DNA of 64,000 nucleotides from Pectobacterium brasiliense (lineage in GTDB: Bacteria > Pseudomonadota > Gammaproteobacteria > Enterobacterales > Enterobacteriaceae). The stretch spans positions 2,852,001 to 2,916,000 of the forward strand of contig NZ_JACGFN010000001.1 of assembly GCF_016950255.1 (NCBI RefSeq), read 5' to 3'. The notes under the pieces are model-generated. The model searched no databases, had not been told where the DNA came from, and was given only the letters and a program-made list of their open reading frames with translations. Every line of letters begins with the position of its first letter. Position 1 is the first letter of the stretch. Made by a program: the position numbers and the translations under genes. Below are positions 37,956 to 46,279 of the stretch, in pieces.

Positions 37956-39072
37956 TTTCAGGCTCCTCAATCAGAGGGCGTTGGCCCCAGCCGACCGCCA
38001 TCGCCAGCCCGTGCAGCGCCAGCATCAGCATCGCAATCTTCCAGTAAAGCGCTTCCCAACCCAGATAGACAAGAAACACGGCAGGGAATAGCAGTACCAC
38101 CGCTAGCCAAACATAAATACCCCAGCGTCTTCCTTCGGAAATCCCGCCCAGTGCAACCGCACCCGCCACCAGCAGCAGGAAGAGCGCCGCCTGCGACAGA
38201 TCGGCGGCGTCATAGCCGTAGCCATACAGGTAGACGTAGCCCACCACCAGCGCAAACAGCAGCATTGCCCCGGCAATCAACGCCATCGGCGTACAGTGAA
38301 ACGTCGCCTGACGCGTACGACGCACCGACAGTTTCAGATACGACAGAAAAGGCAGGTTACTGGCCCAAAATGGGTTGTTCGATGGCGTTTCTCTGCCTGC
38401 ACCGTAGCGGAAAGGCGTGTCGGGCAGTTGCGGACAAAAGCTACCAAACAGTTTGTCCCAAAAAATGAAGGTACCGCCGAAGTTCTTATCGGCGTACGCA
38501 CGGTCGTTCACGTGATGTACGCGATGGTGTGCTGGCGTCACCAGCACCTTTTCCAGCCAGCCCAGTTTGGGCGTCATCGCATTATGGTTAAAGAGCTGAA
38601 CGCTGTAATGCAGGATGGAAACGGTGACGAACACATACAGCGGAACGCCGAGCAGCGCCAGAATCAGGAAGAACGGAATCGAGGTCAGCGAGGAATACCA
38701 GGAGTTACGCACGCCCAGCGACAGATTAAAATGTTCACCCTGATGGTGAACCACATGCACCGCCCACAGTACGCCGAAAGTATGGTGCAGGCGATGTAGC
38801 CAATAGAAACCGAAATCCCAGGCGAGCAGTGCAAATAGCCACATCAGCACCGGCGGCCAGGTTTCCACCCAGCCAAAACTGAAATGCACCGCGACATAGC
38901 CATAGCAAAAAATTTCCACGCTGCGAAAGAGCCACAGCATGATGTGCCCTGAATTCAGGTTGAATACCACGTCATGCCAGTTCACTTTCTCGCGCTGCAT
39001 CCACTGTAAAACCAGCGCTTCGCCAATCACCACAACCAGCATGAAGACAATGGGTAATGCTAAATCGATCAT
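37948..39072 (-). CDS. Sterol desaturase / fatty-acid hydroxylase family oxidase
   Basis: 374 aa membrane di-iron protein. Histidine motifs HRLHH, HVVHHQGEHFN and HRVHHVND lie in the N-terminal 200 residues, followed by a C-terminal part with four more hydrophobic segments (about residues 265-365) that is longer than in minimal members. The family hydroxylates or desaturates sterols, carotenoids, ceramides, fatty acids and alkylglycerols. Substrate unknown. It begins four bases after the PAP2 gene stops. Confidence 0.87.
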   Translation of the reverse strand: MIDLALPIVFMLVVVIGEALVLQWMQREKVNWHDVVFNLNSGHIMLWLFRSVEIFCYGYVAVHFSFGWVETWPPVLMWLFALLAWDFGFYWLHRLHHTFGVLWAVHVVHHQGEHFNLSLGVRNSWYSSLTSIPFFLILALLGVPLYVFVTVSILHYSVQLFNHNAMTPKLGWLEKVLVTPAHHRVHHVNDRAYADKNFGGTFIFWDKLFGSFCPQLPDTPFRYGAGRETPSNNPFWASNLPFLSYLKLSVRRTRQATFHCTPMALIAGAMLLFALVVGYVYLYGYGYDAADLSQAALFLLLVAGAVALGGISEGRRWGIYVWLAVVLLFPAVFLVYLGWEALYWKIAMLMLALHGLAMAVGWGQRPLIEEPENV

Positions 39073-39076
39073 AATG

Positions 39077-39733
39077 TCATTCCTGCTGGCGCTTATCGTT
39101 AGGCAGCGGAGTCGCTGGGGAAATAGCCTTCACCGCCTCCCGGCTGCGCAGAAAAATCCACCCGGCGATCCCCGCCAGTATCGCGCCTGTCACCAGATCG
39201 ATGAACAGATGGCGGCGCAGTTGCAGGATAGAAAGGGCAATCGCCGCACCCCACAGCAGGTACAAGCCCGTTTTCACCTTCTGCTGGCTATCGCTCATCG
39301 CCCACACTGCCAGCACCGTTAGTGCAATATGCAGCGACGGCAGACAGTTTTGCGGTGAGTCGATACGCTGCAAAAGCTGTAGCACACGCGTGGAGAGATC
39401 GTCCCCGACGACCTGCGGGTACACCATCGTGGTCGGAAAAATCAGGTACACCGCGCCCGCGATCAGCGCGGTAAGCTGTGTTGCCCGGCGTAGCCCCGCC
39501 AGACGCGTAATCGGGCAGGATAAATAAGACAGCGGCACGATGATGAAAAACGAGAGATACAGCCAGATCGCCGAAGCGCTAAAAGGAATCCACTCATCAA
39601 CGAACGACGTCGGCAGCACCGTTCCCTGCCCCTGAAACTGCGCGCTCAGTTGATACACCACCCCGACCGTTCCCCAGCCGAAGAGCAGCGCTTTCAGTCG
39701 CAATAGCATCGCTTTTTGCGGAAATAGCCTCAT
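39077..39733 (-). CDS. PAP2-superfamily membrane phosphatase or transferase
   Basis: 218 aa with five to six membrane segments. Catalytic motifs are PSLH (residues 132-135) and RRHLFID (173-179), the arrangement seen in PAP2_3 and inositol-phosphoceramide-synthase-like proteins rather than the plain SGH of lipid phosphatases. It may remove phosphate from, or transfer a phospho-head group to, the lipid made by the operon. The start overlaps the adenylate-forming gene stop in ATGA. Confidence 0.83.
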   Translation of the reverse strand: MRLFPQKAMLLRLKALLFGWGTVGVVYQLSAQFQGQGTVLPTSFVDEWIPFSASAIWLYLSFFIIVPLSYLSCPITRLAGLRRATQLTALIAGAVYLIFPTTMVYPQVVGDDLSTRVLQLLQRIDSPQNCLPSLHIALTVLAVWAMSDSQQKVKTGLYLLWGAAIALSILQLRRHLFIDLVTGAILAGIAGWIFLRSREAVKAISPATPLPNDKRQQE

Positions 39734-41016
39734 GCACTCTCCTTCAGACGGGTAATCCGTCTGCGCTTTTGCGTAAACTCCGGCGCAATCTCACCGGCGC
39801 TTAACTGCCACCGTAGCCGCGACGTATCAACCCCCTGTAACGCAAACTGCTGCGACAGGCTGTCCCGACAGGCTTCCAGCTCCGGCAGGCTGCACGCGGC
39901 GGATAAATGCAGCGTCGCATCGCCCTGCTGCACCAGCCGGTAGTCGGCATGCAGCGGCAGCGCATTGGCGATAATCCGGCTACAGAGATCCGCGAACACG
40001 GTCTGAGATTCGCCGCTGCTGTTCGGCAGCCGCAGGCTGTCATCGCTGCGCCCTTCAATGCGGGCAATCGCCATCGTCACTCGGCCACACGCGCAGGGCG
40101 TTTTTTGCCTCACCAACACATCATCCAGCCGATAGCGCACAATCGGCTGCGTGCTGCGGGTGAAATCGGTAATGATGGGCGTAAAGCGCTCGTCATCCAG
40201 CCACTGCGGTTCGATGTGAATAAACTCTTCGTTGAGATGCAGCGTGCCGTGCTCGCAGGTCGATGCCAGAAAGCCTTCTGTCGCCTGATACACTTCCCCC
40301 ACCTGCCCGAAAACCTGCTGGAGCAATTGCTTATCCTGCGGTTCCAGCACCTCGGCCACGGAAATCACCTTTTTGACCGACAGGTGCAACTCACCGCGCT
40401 GTACCGCCAGCGCCAGCTCGCGCAGCACCTGCGCGGGAGCGACGATAATAGACGGCGACCACGCTTCCAGTCGCGAAACATGCTCGGAAAACGGCGCAAA
40501 GAGATCGTAAAACGACAGGCTGAGCCAGCAGTTATCCACGCTGTGATACAGGTTGTTATCCGCCCGCAGGAACAGCGCCACCCGCTCACCGGCTCGTAAG
40601 CCGTCCGGCAGCATTTTCGCCAGCATGCCTCCCGCCCACACCTGCTGTTCGCGTGGGCTGACGACAAATAACCCACGCTGCCCAGAGGTGCCGGACGACA
40701 GCCCGACGCTGAATCCACTCACATTCGGCGTGAAGTCGCGATCTTCCTCACTGCGGCGCGCGCAGGCGAGCAGTTCATCCCGCTTAAGCCCGGCGGTGTT
40801 CATCCGATCGAATTCGGCCATCATCACGGCTTTATCCATCATCGGCCAGGATGTCATGGGAAGCTGGCAGTAAGGCTGAAAATAGGGGCTACGTGCCAGC
40901 ACCCGCCGTGCGAAACGAGAAAGTTGGCGCTGCTGATGGCGTTCAAGCGCCTGACGGGTAGCAAAGGTGAGGCGTCTGGCGCGGAAATAATGCCAGATCG
41001 TCATCAGCGGAATCAT
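39730..41016 (-). CDS. Adenylate-forming enzyme (CoF synthetase/PaaK-like)
   Basis: 428 aa from the ATG at 41016, with GAGGG upstream; an in-frame GTG six codons earlier exists. The nucleotide loop is SSGTSGQRG (residues 107-115), followed by YQATEGF and VRYRLDDV, and a CACG pair near residue 315. Length and the lack of the large C-terminal lid of ordinary acyl-CoA ligases place it with F390/CoF-synthetase-like enzymes. In this setting it could activate a fatty or beta-hydroxy acid as acyl-adenylate. Its ATG overlaps the preceding stop codon. Confidence 0.83.
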   Translation of the reverse strand: MIPLMTIWHYFRARRLTFATRQALERHQQRQLSRFARRVLARSPYFQPYCQLPMTSWPMMDKAVMMAEFDRMNTAGLKRDELLACARRSEEDRDFTPNVSGFSVGLSSGTSGQRGLFVVSPREQQVWAGGMLAKMLPDGLRAGERVALFLRADNNLYHSVDNCWLSLSFYDLFAPFSEHVSRLEAWSPSIIVAPAQVLRELALAVQRGELHLSVKKVISVAEVLEPQDKQLLQQVFGQVGEVYQATEGFLASTCEHGTLHLNEEFIHIEPQWLDDERFTPIITDFTRSTQPIVRYRLDDVLVRQKTPCACGRVTMAIARIEGRSDDSLRLPNSSGESQTVFADLCSRIIANALPLHADYRLVQQGDATLHLSAACSLPELEACRDSLSQQFALQGVDTSRLRWQLSAGEIAPEFTQKRRRITRLKESA

Positions 41017-41819
41017 AGATCGCCCTCGTGACACAGCCGAATCTCGACTTGCCCGTTCAGGTGCAACTGGTGCAGTTGATCCAGCGTGTGGTAATAGGCT
41101 TTTGGATCGTCCATCACCAGATTCGCCAAGCGCGACGGCCCACGACCTTCGCGATAACTGTGCGGCGACCAGGCAGCATCGCTTGCCAGCAGCACCCAGC
41201 CGTTTTCCGTCAGCACAAACGCGCCGAGGTGTCCGGCGGCATGGCCGGGCAGCGGCACCAGCACGATCTCTTTATCGCTACCCGGCAGTGCATGGCCTTG
41301 CGTAAACGGTGCCAGCTCCGCAGGCAGGTCGGTAAGCGGGAAGTTTTCGACAAACTGAAGCGCCTGCTCAAAATGTTCAGGGATCAGCGCGGGCACAAAC
41401 GCCCGTTTCAGGGCCGCAAAACCGCGCAAATTCCGCGTCTGTTGCCATCCCAGCGCCGAACAGATAAACGGCAAGTCAGGGAAATCACGCAGCCCTGCAA
41501 TATGGTCGCCGTGAAAATGGGAAATAATCAGGCCATCAATGTCCGCAGGTTGAATCCCCTGCCCGTGTAGCTGGTGAATCAACGCGTCTTTCGTCTCGAA
41601 ATGCACAGGTGTCATTCTGCGGTACAGCTGAAACAGGCCGGATCGCGTGGCATCGGTAAAATGCTGGGCATAGCCGGTGTCCCACAGCCAGCGCTTACCC
41701 TGACTTTCCAGCATCCAGACGCGTGCCGGAAAACGGCACACCTTCCACCCTGCGCCACGCAGCGCCATGCAGCCGGGATGCAGACAGTACCCGACTTCAA
41801 ACGTTGAAATATTAGCCAT
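41013..41819 (-). CDS. Metallo-beta-lactamase-fold hydrolase
   Basis: 268 aa from the ATG at 41819. The metal site is HFHGDH (residues 101-106), with further ligands in PLPGHAAGH, ASDAAW and LCHEGD, so both metals should bind. The layout resembles the lactonase branch (AHL lactonase-like) more than glyoxalase II. In the operon it may act as thioesterase or lactonase. It overlaps the reductase gene by eight bases. Confidence 0.85.
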   Translation of the reverse strand: MANISTFEVGYCLHPGCMALRGAGWKVCRFPARVWMLESQGKRWLWDTGYAQHFTDATRSGLFQLYRRMTPVHFETKDALIHQLHGQGIQPADIDGLIISHFHGDHIAGLRDFPDLPFICSALGWQQTRNLRGFAALKRAFVPALIPEHFEQALQFVENFPLTDLPAELAPFTQGHALPGSDKEIVLVPLPGHAAGHLGAFVLTENGWVLLASDAAWSPHSYREGRGPSRLANLVMDDPKAYYHTLDQLHQLHLNGQVEIRLCHEGDL

Positions 41820-42840
41820 GTCGGTCAGTACCCCGCTGTGCAAGGTGCGCGTTGAACCAGTTCCCCGTTAGCTCGATGCCCTGCTGAAGGGAGAAACGCG
41901 GCTGATACCCCAGCTCCTGCTTAGCTTTCTCCGCGCTGAGCGTCATATCGAAATTCACCGCGCCCGCACTGTAGCGCGTCAGCAGCGGCTCCTTCCGGCT
42001 AAACCACGAGAACAGCTCCATGCCACCCGCCACCGCGTGCAGCAGCGGATACGGCACCGCCTTGACGCGATAATTCATCCCCAGTTGCCCGGTTAGCAGT
42101 TGCTCAAGCATATCTGCAAGGCGGGCAGGTTCATGATTGGTGATGTTATACGCCGAGCCAGACACTAACCCCGTGCGCTGGCTGGCAAGCGCCATCGCTT
42201 CCACCACGTTGCCGACAAACGTCAGATCCAGCAGCGCTTCGCCACCGCGCGGGAGCCGCAGCACGCCGCCACCCACCGCGATCTGTTCCAGCACTCGCGG
42301 CAGAATCACGCGGTCGTGCGAGCCAAACAGGCCACGCGGACGCAGAATCACGTAGGTGGTTTGCGGGTAGCGCGACGTCAGCGCCTGAAGCCGTTCTTCC
42401 GCCAAAAATTTGGTCTGCGCATAATGATTGGCAAAACGCGCCGCGCGGTAACTTTCATCGATATTCAGGTGGTGCTGATAGTCGAAATAAATCGCGGGCG
42501 TGGAGATATGTACAAAGCGCGGGATACCCAACTGCCCAGCGGCGTCGGCCAACCGTGCCGTCACCTCAGTATTATTCTGATAAAAATCATTATATTGGCC
42601 CCACGGCGATGATTTCGCCGCGCAGTGCCAGACCACGTCGCAGCCCGCCATCAGCGTTCGAAACTGGTCTACCGAGGTTTCCACCAAATCGATACCGAAA
42701 AACTGCGCGCCGAGTGCTTCAAGCTGCTGCCCCACCGAGCGATCGCGCCCGCAGGCCAGCACCTGATGCCCTGTCTGAAGCAGCCACTCCACCGCGTTAC
42801 GCCCCAGTCCGCTGGTCGCGCCCGTGACGAAGACTCTCAT
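41812..42840 (-). CDS. NAD(P)-dependent extended short-chain reductase (3beta-HSD/OleD-like)
   Basis: 342 aa. The Rossmann motif TGATSGLG is at residues 6-13 and the catalytic Tyr140 and Lys144 are in HYAQTK, with Ser near 113 (HISTPA). The closest functional groups I can name are 3beta-hydroxysteroid dehydrogenases and OleD, which reduces the 2-alkyl-3-keto acid in bacterial olefin synthesis. Directly following a ketosynthase gene, with ATGA overlap, it probably reduces the condensed keto product. Confidence 0.86.
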   Translation of the reverse strand: MRVFVTGATSGLGRNAVEWLLQTGHQVLACGRDRSVGQQLEALGAQFFGIDLVETSVDQFRTLMAGCDVVWHCAAKSSPWGQYNDFYQNNTEVTARLADAAGQLGIPRFVHISTPAIYFDYQHHLNIDESYRAARFANHYAQTKFLAEERLQALTSRYPQTTYVILRPRGLFGSHDRVILPRVLEQIAVGGGVLRLPRGGEALLDLTFVGNVVEAMALASQRTGLVSGSAYNITNHEPARLADMLEQLLTGQLGMNYRVKAVPYPLLHAVAGGMELFSWFSRKEPLLTRYSAGAVNFDMTLSAEKAKQELGYQPRFSLQQGIELTGNWFNAHLAQRGTDRHG

Positions 42841-43856
42841 GGGATCAGTACCATGCCGCCCAGCGTCAACCCGGCGGCCGTACCGACCAGCATCGCGGGT
42901 TCACCCTCAGGCAGACGCTGCGTCACGATGGCATGATGCAGCGCCGTCGGAATCGAGGCCGCGACCTGATTACCGTGATAGCGGTAAATATCAATCAGCC
43001 TTTCGGTCGGGATCGCCAGCCGCTTACGCATGTGTTCCAGCGACAGGTGGCTGGCCTGATGCGGAACTACCGCCGCCATCTGCTCAAGCGTGAAACCGCT
43101 GGCCTCCAGCAGCCGTTGCAGATAGTCCTCAATCAGGGCGGAAGCCTGCCTGAATAGCCGTTTTCCCTGCATATGGAACAGGAAATCATGCAGTTCCATC
43201 CCCGCACGCGGGTTACGCAAGGTACCACCAGCGCGGATCTGGCATAGTTCATTGCCCTTCGGGTAGGTTTCCAGCAGACAGGCCGCAATACCGCTGCGCC
43301 CATCGCCGCGTTCGACAATCGCACACGCGGCACCATCACCAAAAATCAGCGACGACTCTTCGTCATCCCAATCAATACCGCGCGAAGCCAGTTCGGTAGA
43401 GACGATGGCAATGCGTCGATAAGCGCCGATATTTAACAGCCCAGCCGCCACCTGAAGCGCGGAAATAAAGCTGACGCAGCTGCTGTTAATATCGAAACTG
43501 GCCGTCCCTTTTGGCAAGGACGATGCCTTTAATAAGTGACTGGCGCTATAAGGCAGCGCCTGAATCGGAATCGCGGAAGCAAACAGCAGCAGATCGATGG
43601 ACGCTGGCGGAATAACACCCCGCGCCAGCGCGTCATTTAACGCCGCCACACCGAGTTCCGCCTGGCTGGCATGATTATCCGCATGGTGGCGATAAATAAT
43701 GCCTGAACGGCTTTCGACATAACCGGCGGGCTTATTGAGCCGCGCATCTAACTCAGCCGAGGTCACCCGCTGCGCAGGAAGCGCGCTGCCGGTAGAAATA
43801 ATCTTGAGTGGAACCAATCCCTGAGTGATTGCATGACTTTGCGTCTTCAACTTCAA
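42837..43856 (-). CDS. Beta-ketoacyl synthase III-like condensing enzyme (first gene of lipid operon)
   Basis: 339 aa. The thiolase-fold triad is complete: Cys127 in INSSCVSF, His266 in VVPHQASHL and Asn296 in YHGNQVAAS. FabH-type enzymes condense acyl-CoA with malonyl-ACP; the related OleA joins two acyl-CoAs. As the housekeeping fabH sits with the fab cluster in enterobacteria, this copy is a special-purpose enzyme. No ATG is available; TTG at 43856 or, with better spacing to AAGGA, TTG at 43850 is the start. An ERIC element begins about 45 bases upstream. Confidence 0.86.
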   Translation of the reverse strand: MKLKTQSHAITQGLVPLKIISTGSALPAQRVTSAELDARLNKPAGYVESRSGIIYRHHADNHASQAELGVAALNDALARGVIPPASIDLLLFASAIPIQALPYSASHLLKASSLPKGTASFDINSSCVSFISALQVAAGLLNIGAYRRIAIVSTELASRGIDWDDEESSLIFGDGAACAIVERGDGRSGIAACLLETYPKGNELCQIRAGGTLRNPRAGMELHDFLFHMQGKRLFRQASALIEDYLQRLLEASGFTLEQMAAVVPHQASHLSLEHMRKRLAIPTERLIDIYRYHGNQVAASIPTALHHAIVTQRLPEGEPAMLVGTAAGLTLGGMVLIP

Positions 43857-43900
43857 TCCTTTCCAGATTCATTATCGTTTTAGTTGTACCTTCAGTGCCA

Positions 43901-44026
43901 TATACCCTAAATAATTCGAGTTGCGTGAAGGCGGCAACCGCGTGAATCCCCAGGAGCTTACACAAGTAAGTGACTGGGGTGAGTAAGGGCGGCCAACGCA
44001 CAAGCAGCTCGAAGTATGACGGGTAT
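43901..44026. repeat. ERIC (IRU) element, 126 bp
   Basis: Bounded by TATACCC and GGGTAT, with the diagnostic central segments GTGAATCCCCAGGAGCTTAC and AAGTAAGTGACTGGGGTGAG, the sequences on which ERIC-PCR primers are based. Its length is the classical 126 bp. It occupies most of the 320-base gap between the lipid operon (left) and glpM (right) and would be transcribed as a long stem in the leader of whichever promoter lies beyond it. Confidence 0.95.
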
Positions 44027-44177
44027 CACGTACGGTATTTATTCATTCTGACGCTAAGAATAACGAAATCACCGCGAATTGAAATCTTAAGCTGTGCGGA
44101 TCGCACTATTCCATCCCGGCACTTTTTCGCTATTCTCTGTGCATTCGCGATGCTTAATTCAGCCAGAAGTTATACTT

Positions 44178-44519
44178 ATGTCATTGTTTATCAAATCGGT
44201 TATTGGCGCGCTGATCGTATTGCTCATCAGCGTACTGGCGAAAAGTCGAAACTATTATATTGCCGGGCTGGTGCCGCTATTTCCCACGTTCGCGCTGATC
44301 GCCCATTATATCGTTGGCACCGAACGTGGACTGGAAGCGCTGCGCGCCACCATCCTGTTTGGCATCTGGTCCGTTATTCCTTATCTGGTTTATCTCATCT
44401 CGCTTTATTACTTTACCGCGTGGATGAAATTGCCACAGGCGCTGCTCGCGGCAGTCGTGTGTTGGAGTGTATCAGCGGCACTGCTGGTCAAAATCTGGAC
44501 GTGGTATCAGGGGAATTAA
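44178..44519 (+). CDS. glpM: GlpM family small membrane protein
   Basis: 113 aa with about four membrane segments, beginning MSLFIKSVIGALIVLLISVL, a full-length match to the GlpM family as I recall it. Pseudomonas GlpM has been linked to alginate production; the biochemical role is not known. Its last 26 bases are part of a 28-bp sequence repeated at 46250-46277, so the gene end was copied or used as an insertion site. Confidence 0.82.
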   Translation: MSLFIKSVIGALIVLLISVLAKSRNYYIAGLVPLFPTFALIAHYIVGTERGLEALRATILFGIWSVIPYLVYLISLYYFTAWMKLPQALLAAVVCWSVSAALLVKIWTWYQGN

Positions 44520-44521
44520 GA
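44494..44521 (+). repeat. 28-bp direct repeat, left copy (glpM 3' end)
   Basis: Bases 44494-44521 match 46250-46277 at 27 of 28 positions; the shared core is CGTGGTATCAGGGGAATTAA, and the single difference is A at 44499 versus G at 46255. The left copy includes the last codons and stop of glpM. The two copies bracket the lipoprotein/phospholipase cassette. Confidence 0.9.
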
Positions 44522-44570
44522 TTAATGAATGGGAAAAATGTCCGATGTATTCTGAATGACTCTTGCGGTA

Positions 44571-44593
44571 AAAAAACCCGGTATATCCGGGTT
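44571..44593 (-). terminator. Terminator of the leftward lipoprotein gene
   Basis: AACCCGG / CCGGGTT stem with a TATA loop; on the minus strand it is followed by a run of T (A6 at 44571-44576 plus flanking A on the plus strand). It lies 45 bases past the stop of the lipoprotein gene and faces glpM. Confidence 0.8.
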
Positions 44594-44638
44594 AAATATG
44601 TTGGCATTGTTATCGTCTCAGGCTCATAGCACTCGAGA

Positions 44639-45043
44639 TTAACGGCATACTTGCGCCATATCGATAGTGTAGTTACAGCCCGGATTGGCTTTTTCCTGCC
44701 AGTGATGTTTATCCATTTTTGCAGTACATCCTGCATCTTCTAATAATGCCTGACGGCCATCTGCGCTACACACCAATATCAGTGAGTGCCCTTCTACAGA
44801 CGTTGCCTTCATTTTATAGCCTTTAAAAGGAACCAGAAGCGCAGGATCATGAGCCGTTGCCGCAACCAGAAGCGTGTTATCCGTGGCGGAATCAGGATTG
44901 CCATAACGAGTTTCAGCTTCAACGGATGCGCTTAATTTTGTTAGAGCAGATGACAGCGGATACATCGTTTCTTGTTGATTCGCCGAGCTAAAAGAGCTGC
45001 ATCCAGCTAGAAATAAGGCGCTCATCAATGCGATATATTTCAT
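44639..45043 (-). CDS. Putative lipoprotein, partner of the phospholipase-like gene
   Basis: 134 aa from the ATG at 45043, which overlaps the stop of the preceding gene in ATGA. The signal peptide ends in the lipobox LAGC (Cys15), followed by Ser, predicting the outer membrane. Four further cysteines (LVCSADG, AGCTAK, PGCNY, QVCR) could form two disulfides. No family recognised. Coupled expression with a zinc-dependent phospholipase C-like gene suggests a joint role, perhaps as an inhibitor or immunity partner, which is inference. Confidence 0.75.
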   Translation of the reverse strand: MKYIALMSALFLAGCSSFSSANQQETMYPLSSALTKLSASVEAETRYGNPDSATDNTLLVAATAHDPALLVPFKGYKMKATSVEGHSLILVCSADGRQALLEDAGCTAKMDKHHWQEKANPGCNYTIDMAQVCR

Positions 45044-45969
45044 GCAACCTCCTTCCAATAAACTAATTTATCCGTGTTCACATCTCGGCCCGTATCAAGA
45101 TTCCAATGGCCAAAGAATGACAATGCGTCTAAATCAGACTTTTCAACTGATTCAGCAACTAAACGCCATGCCTCTACGACATGAATTACCGCGAGGTCAA
45201 AAACATCATCGTAGTTTTTTCTCCCTCCTGGCGTTGCGATATTTGTCAGGAACCGTTGATCCAATTTCGCGAGATCTGGATAGGTTAGGCCAAGATTTAC
45301 AGCAACATGACGCGCCAGCGGTATCAATCTGTTTCCTTCTTCAGCAATCTCACCGACCATAAACAAAAACCGTGAATTCCATTTATTAATATCGGGTTTA
45401 TTGCCAGAAAACGCCTGAGCGTAAGTTTGCTGCAAAGCAGATTCCCATAGCCTCTTTATCGTTTCGTCGAGCTGTCCATCCTGAGAACATCTTTGCATAC
45501 CAGACTTAAGATGTTCAGAAAGCCCTACTTCACCCAAACCCAGTCGAGGAAAAATATGAGCATCCTGATTCATCTCACAGATACGGTGTTCACGCTTATT
45601 CTGGGCATAGGGACCAACAATATCTTCCACAACGGGGTGAATCGTCATGTCAGTCACCACGTGGGCGACATAGCCCAGTAGCCACGCTAGCGCCTTTTCT
45701 TTCTCCGCCCCCTGTAACGCCATAACGCCTTTAGCAAGAGACTGAACCACATCTCCCGTCTTTTCATAGTGCATCTTATCGGCCCATTCTGCGGCACCAG
45801 AATCGGCAATAGCCAAATAAGGGTAATCGGGACTAACGGAACCTAATTCACAGAAACCAAGATATTTTTTTACTGCGAGGATACCGCTCTTAGGTACTCT
45901 CGCTTCTTCCAACCGTCCCATTTCACTCGCAACATTAACAACGGCGAGATGTGCATATGCTCCAGCCAT
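45040..45969 (-). CDS. Zinc-dependent phospholipase C family protein
   Basis: 309 aa from the ATG at 45969 (MAGAYAHLAVV), with AAGGTG upstream. The His/Asp pattern of the family is visible: AYAHLAVV at the N-terminus, DYPYLAIADSGAAEWADKMHYE, and LGYVAHVVTDMTIHPVVE, corresponding to the zinc ligands of bacterial phospholipase C and S1/P1-type nucleases. No signal peptide is seen, unlike secreted phospholipases, so it is either cytoplasmic or exported by another route. It is the first gene of the cassette bounded by the 28-bp repeats. Confidence 0.78.
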   Translation of the reverse strand: MAGAYAHLAVVNVASEMGRLEEARVPKSGILAVKKYLGFCELGSVSPDYPYLAIADSGAAEWADKMHYEKTGDVVQSLAKGVMALQGAEKEKALAWLLGYVAHVVTDMTIHPVVEDIVGPYAQNKREHRICEMNQDAHIFPRLGLGEVGLSEHLKSGMQRCSQDGQLDETIKRLWESALQQTYAQAFSGNKPDINKWNSRFLFMVGEIAEEGNRLIPLARHVAVNLGLTYPDLAKLDQRFLTNIATPGGRKNYDDVFDLAVIHVVEAWRLVAESVEKSDLDALSFFGHWNLDTGRDVNTDKLVYWKEVA

Positions 45970-46249
45970 GAAGTTCACCTTTAGCGTGGTAGAACGCGAT
46001 TATTAATAAGTCACTCACTAAAAAATGAGGGAAATAAGCACTGTATTTTTGAACACAGACGACCTGAAAAATGAATCATGAAAGCTCAATAAAAACTGTG
46101 GTAATTATTTGATAGGTAATATTATTTCAAGACGTAGATCGCGTAACCATATTACCAGTAGAAATAAGTGCTTCTATTCTGTTTGGCAAAATCTGTGAAC
46201 AATGCCAGATATAAAGATGACACCAGCATCAAACATACCTGGTGACTTC

Positions 46250-46277
46250 TCTGGGCGTGGTATCAGGGGAATTAAGA
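46250..46277 (+). repeat. 28-bp direct repeat, right copy
   Basis: Second copy of the glpM 3'-end sequence (27 of 28 identical to 44494-44521), lying outside any gene and directly in front of the hairpin at 46280-46306. Confidence 0.9.
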
Positions 46278-46279
46278 GT

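Noticed and set aside
43970..44629. 219-codon plus-strand frame across the ERIC element and glpM
   Set aside because: It runs through the repeat and over glpM in another frame; glpM has the membrane-protein pattern and a known family, so this is a shadow.
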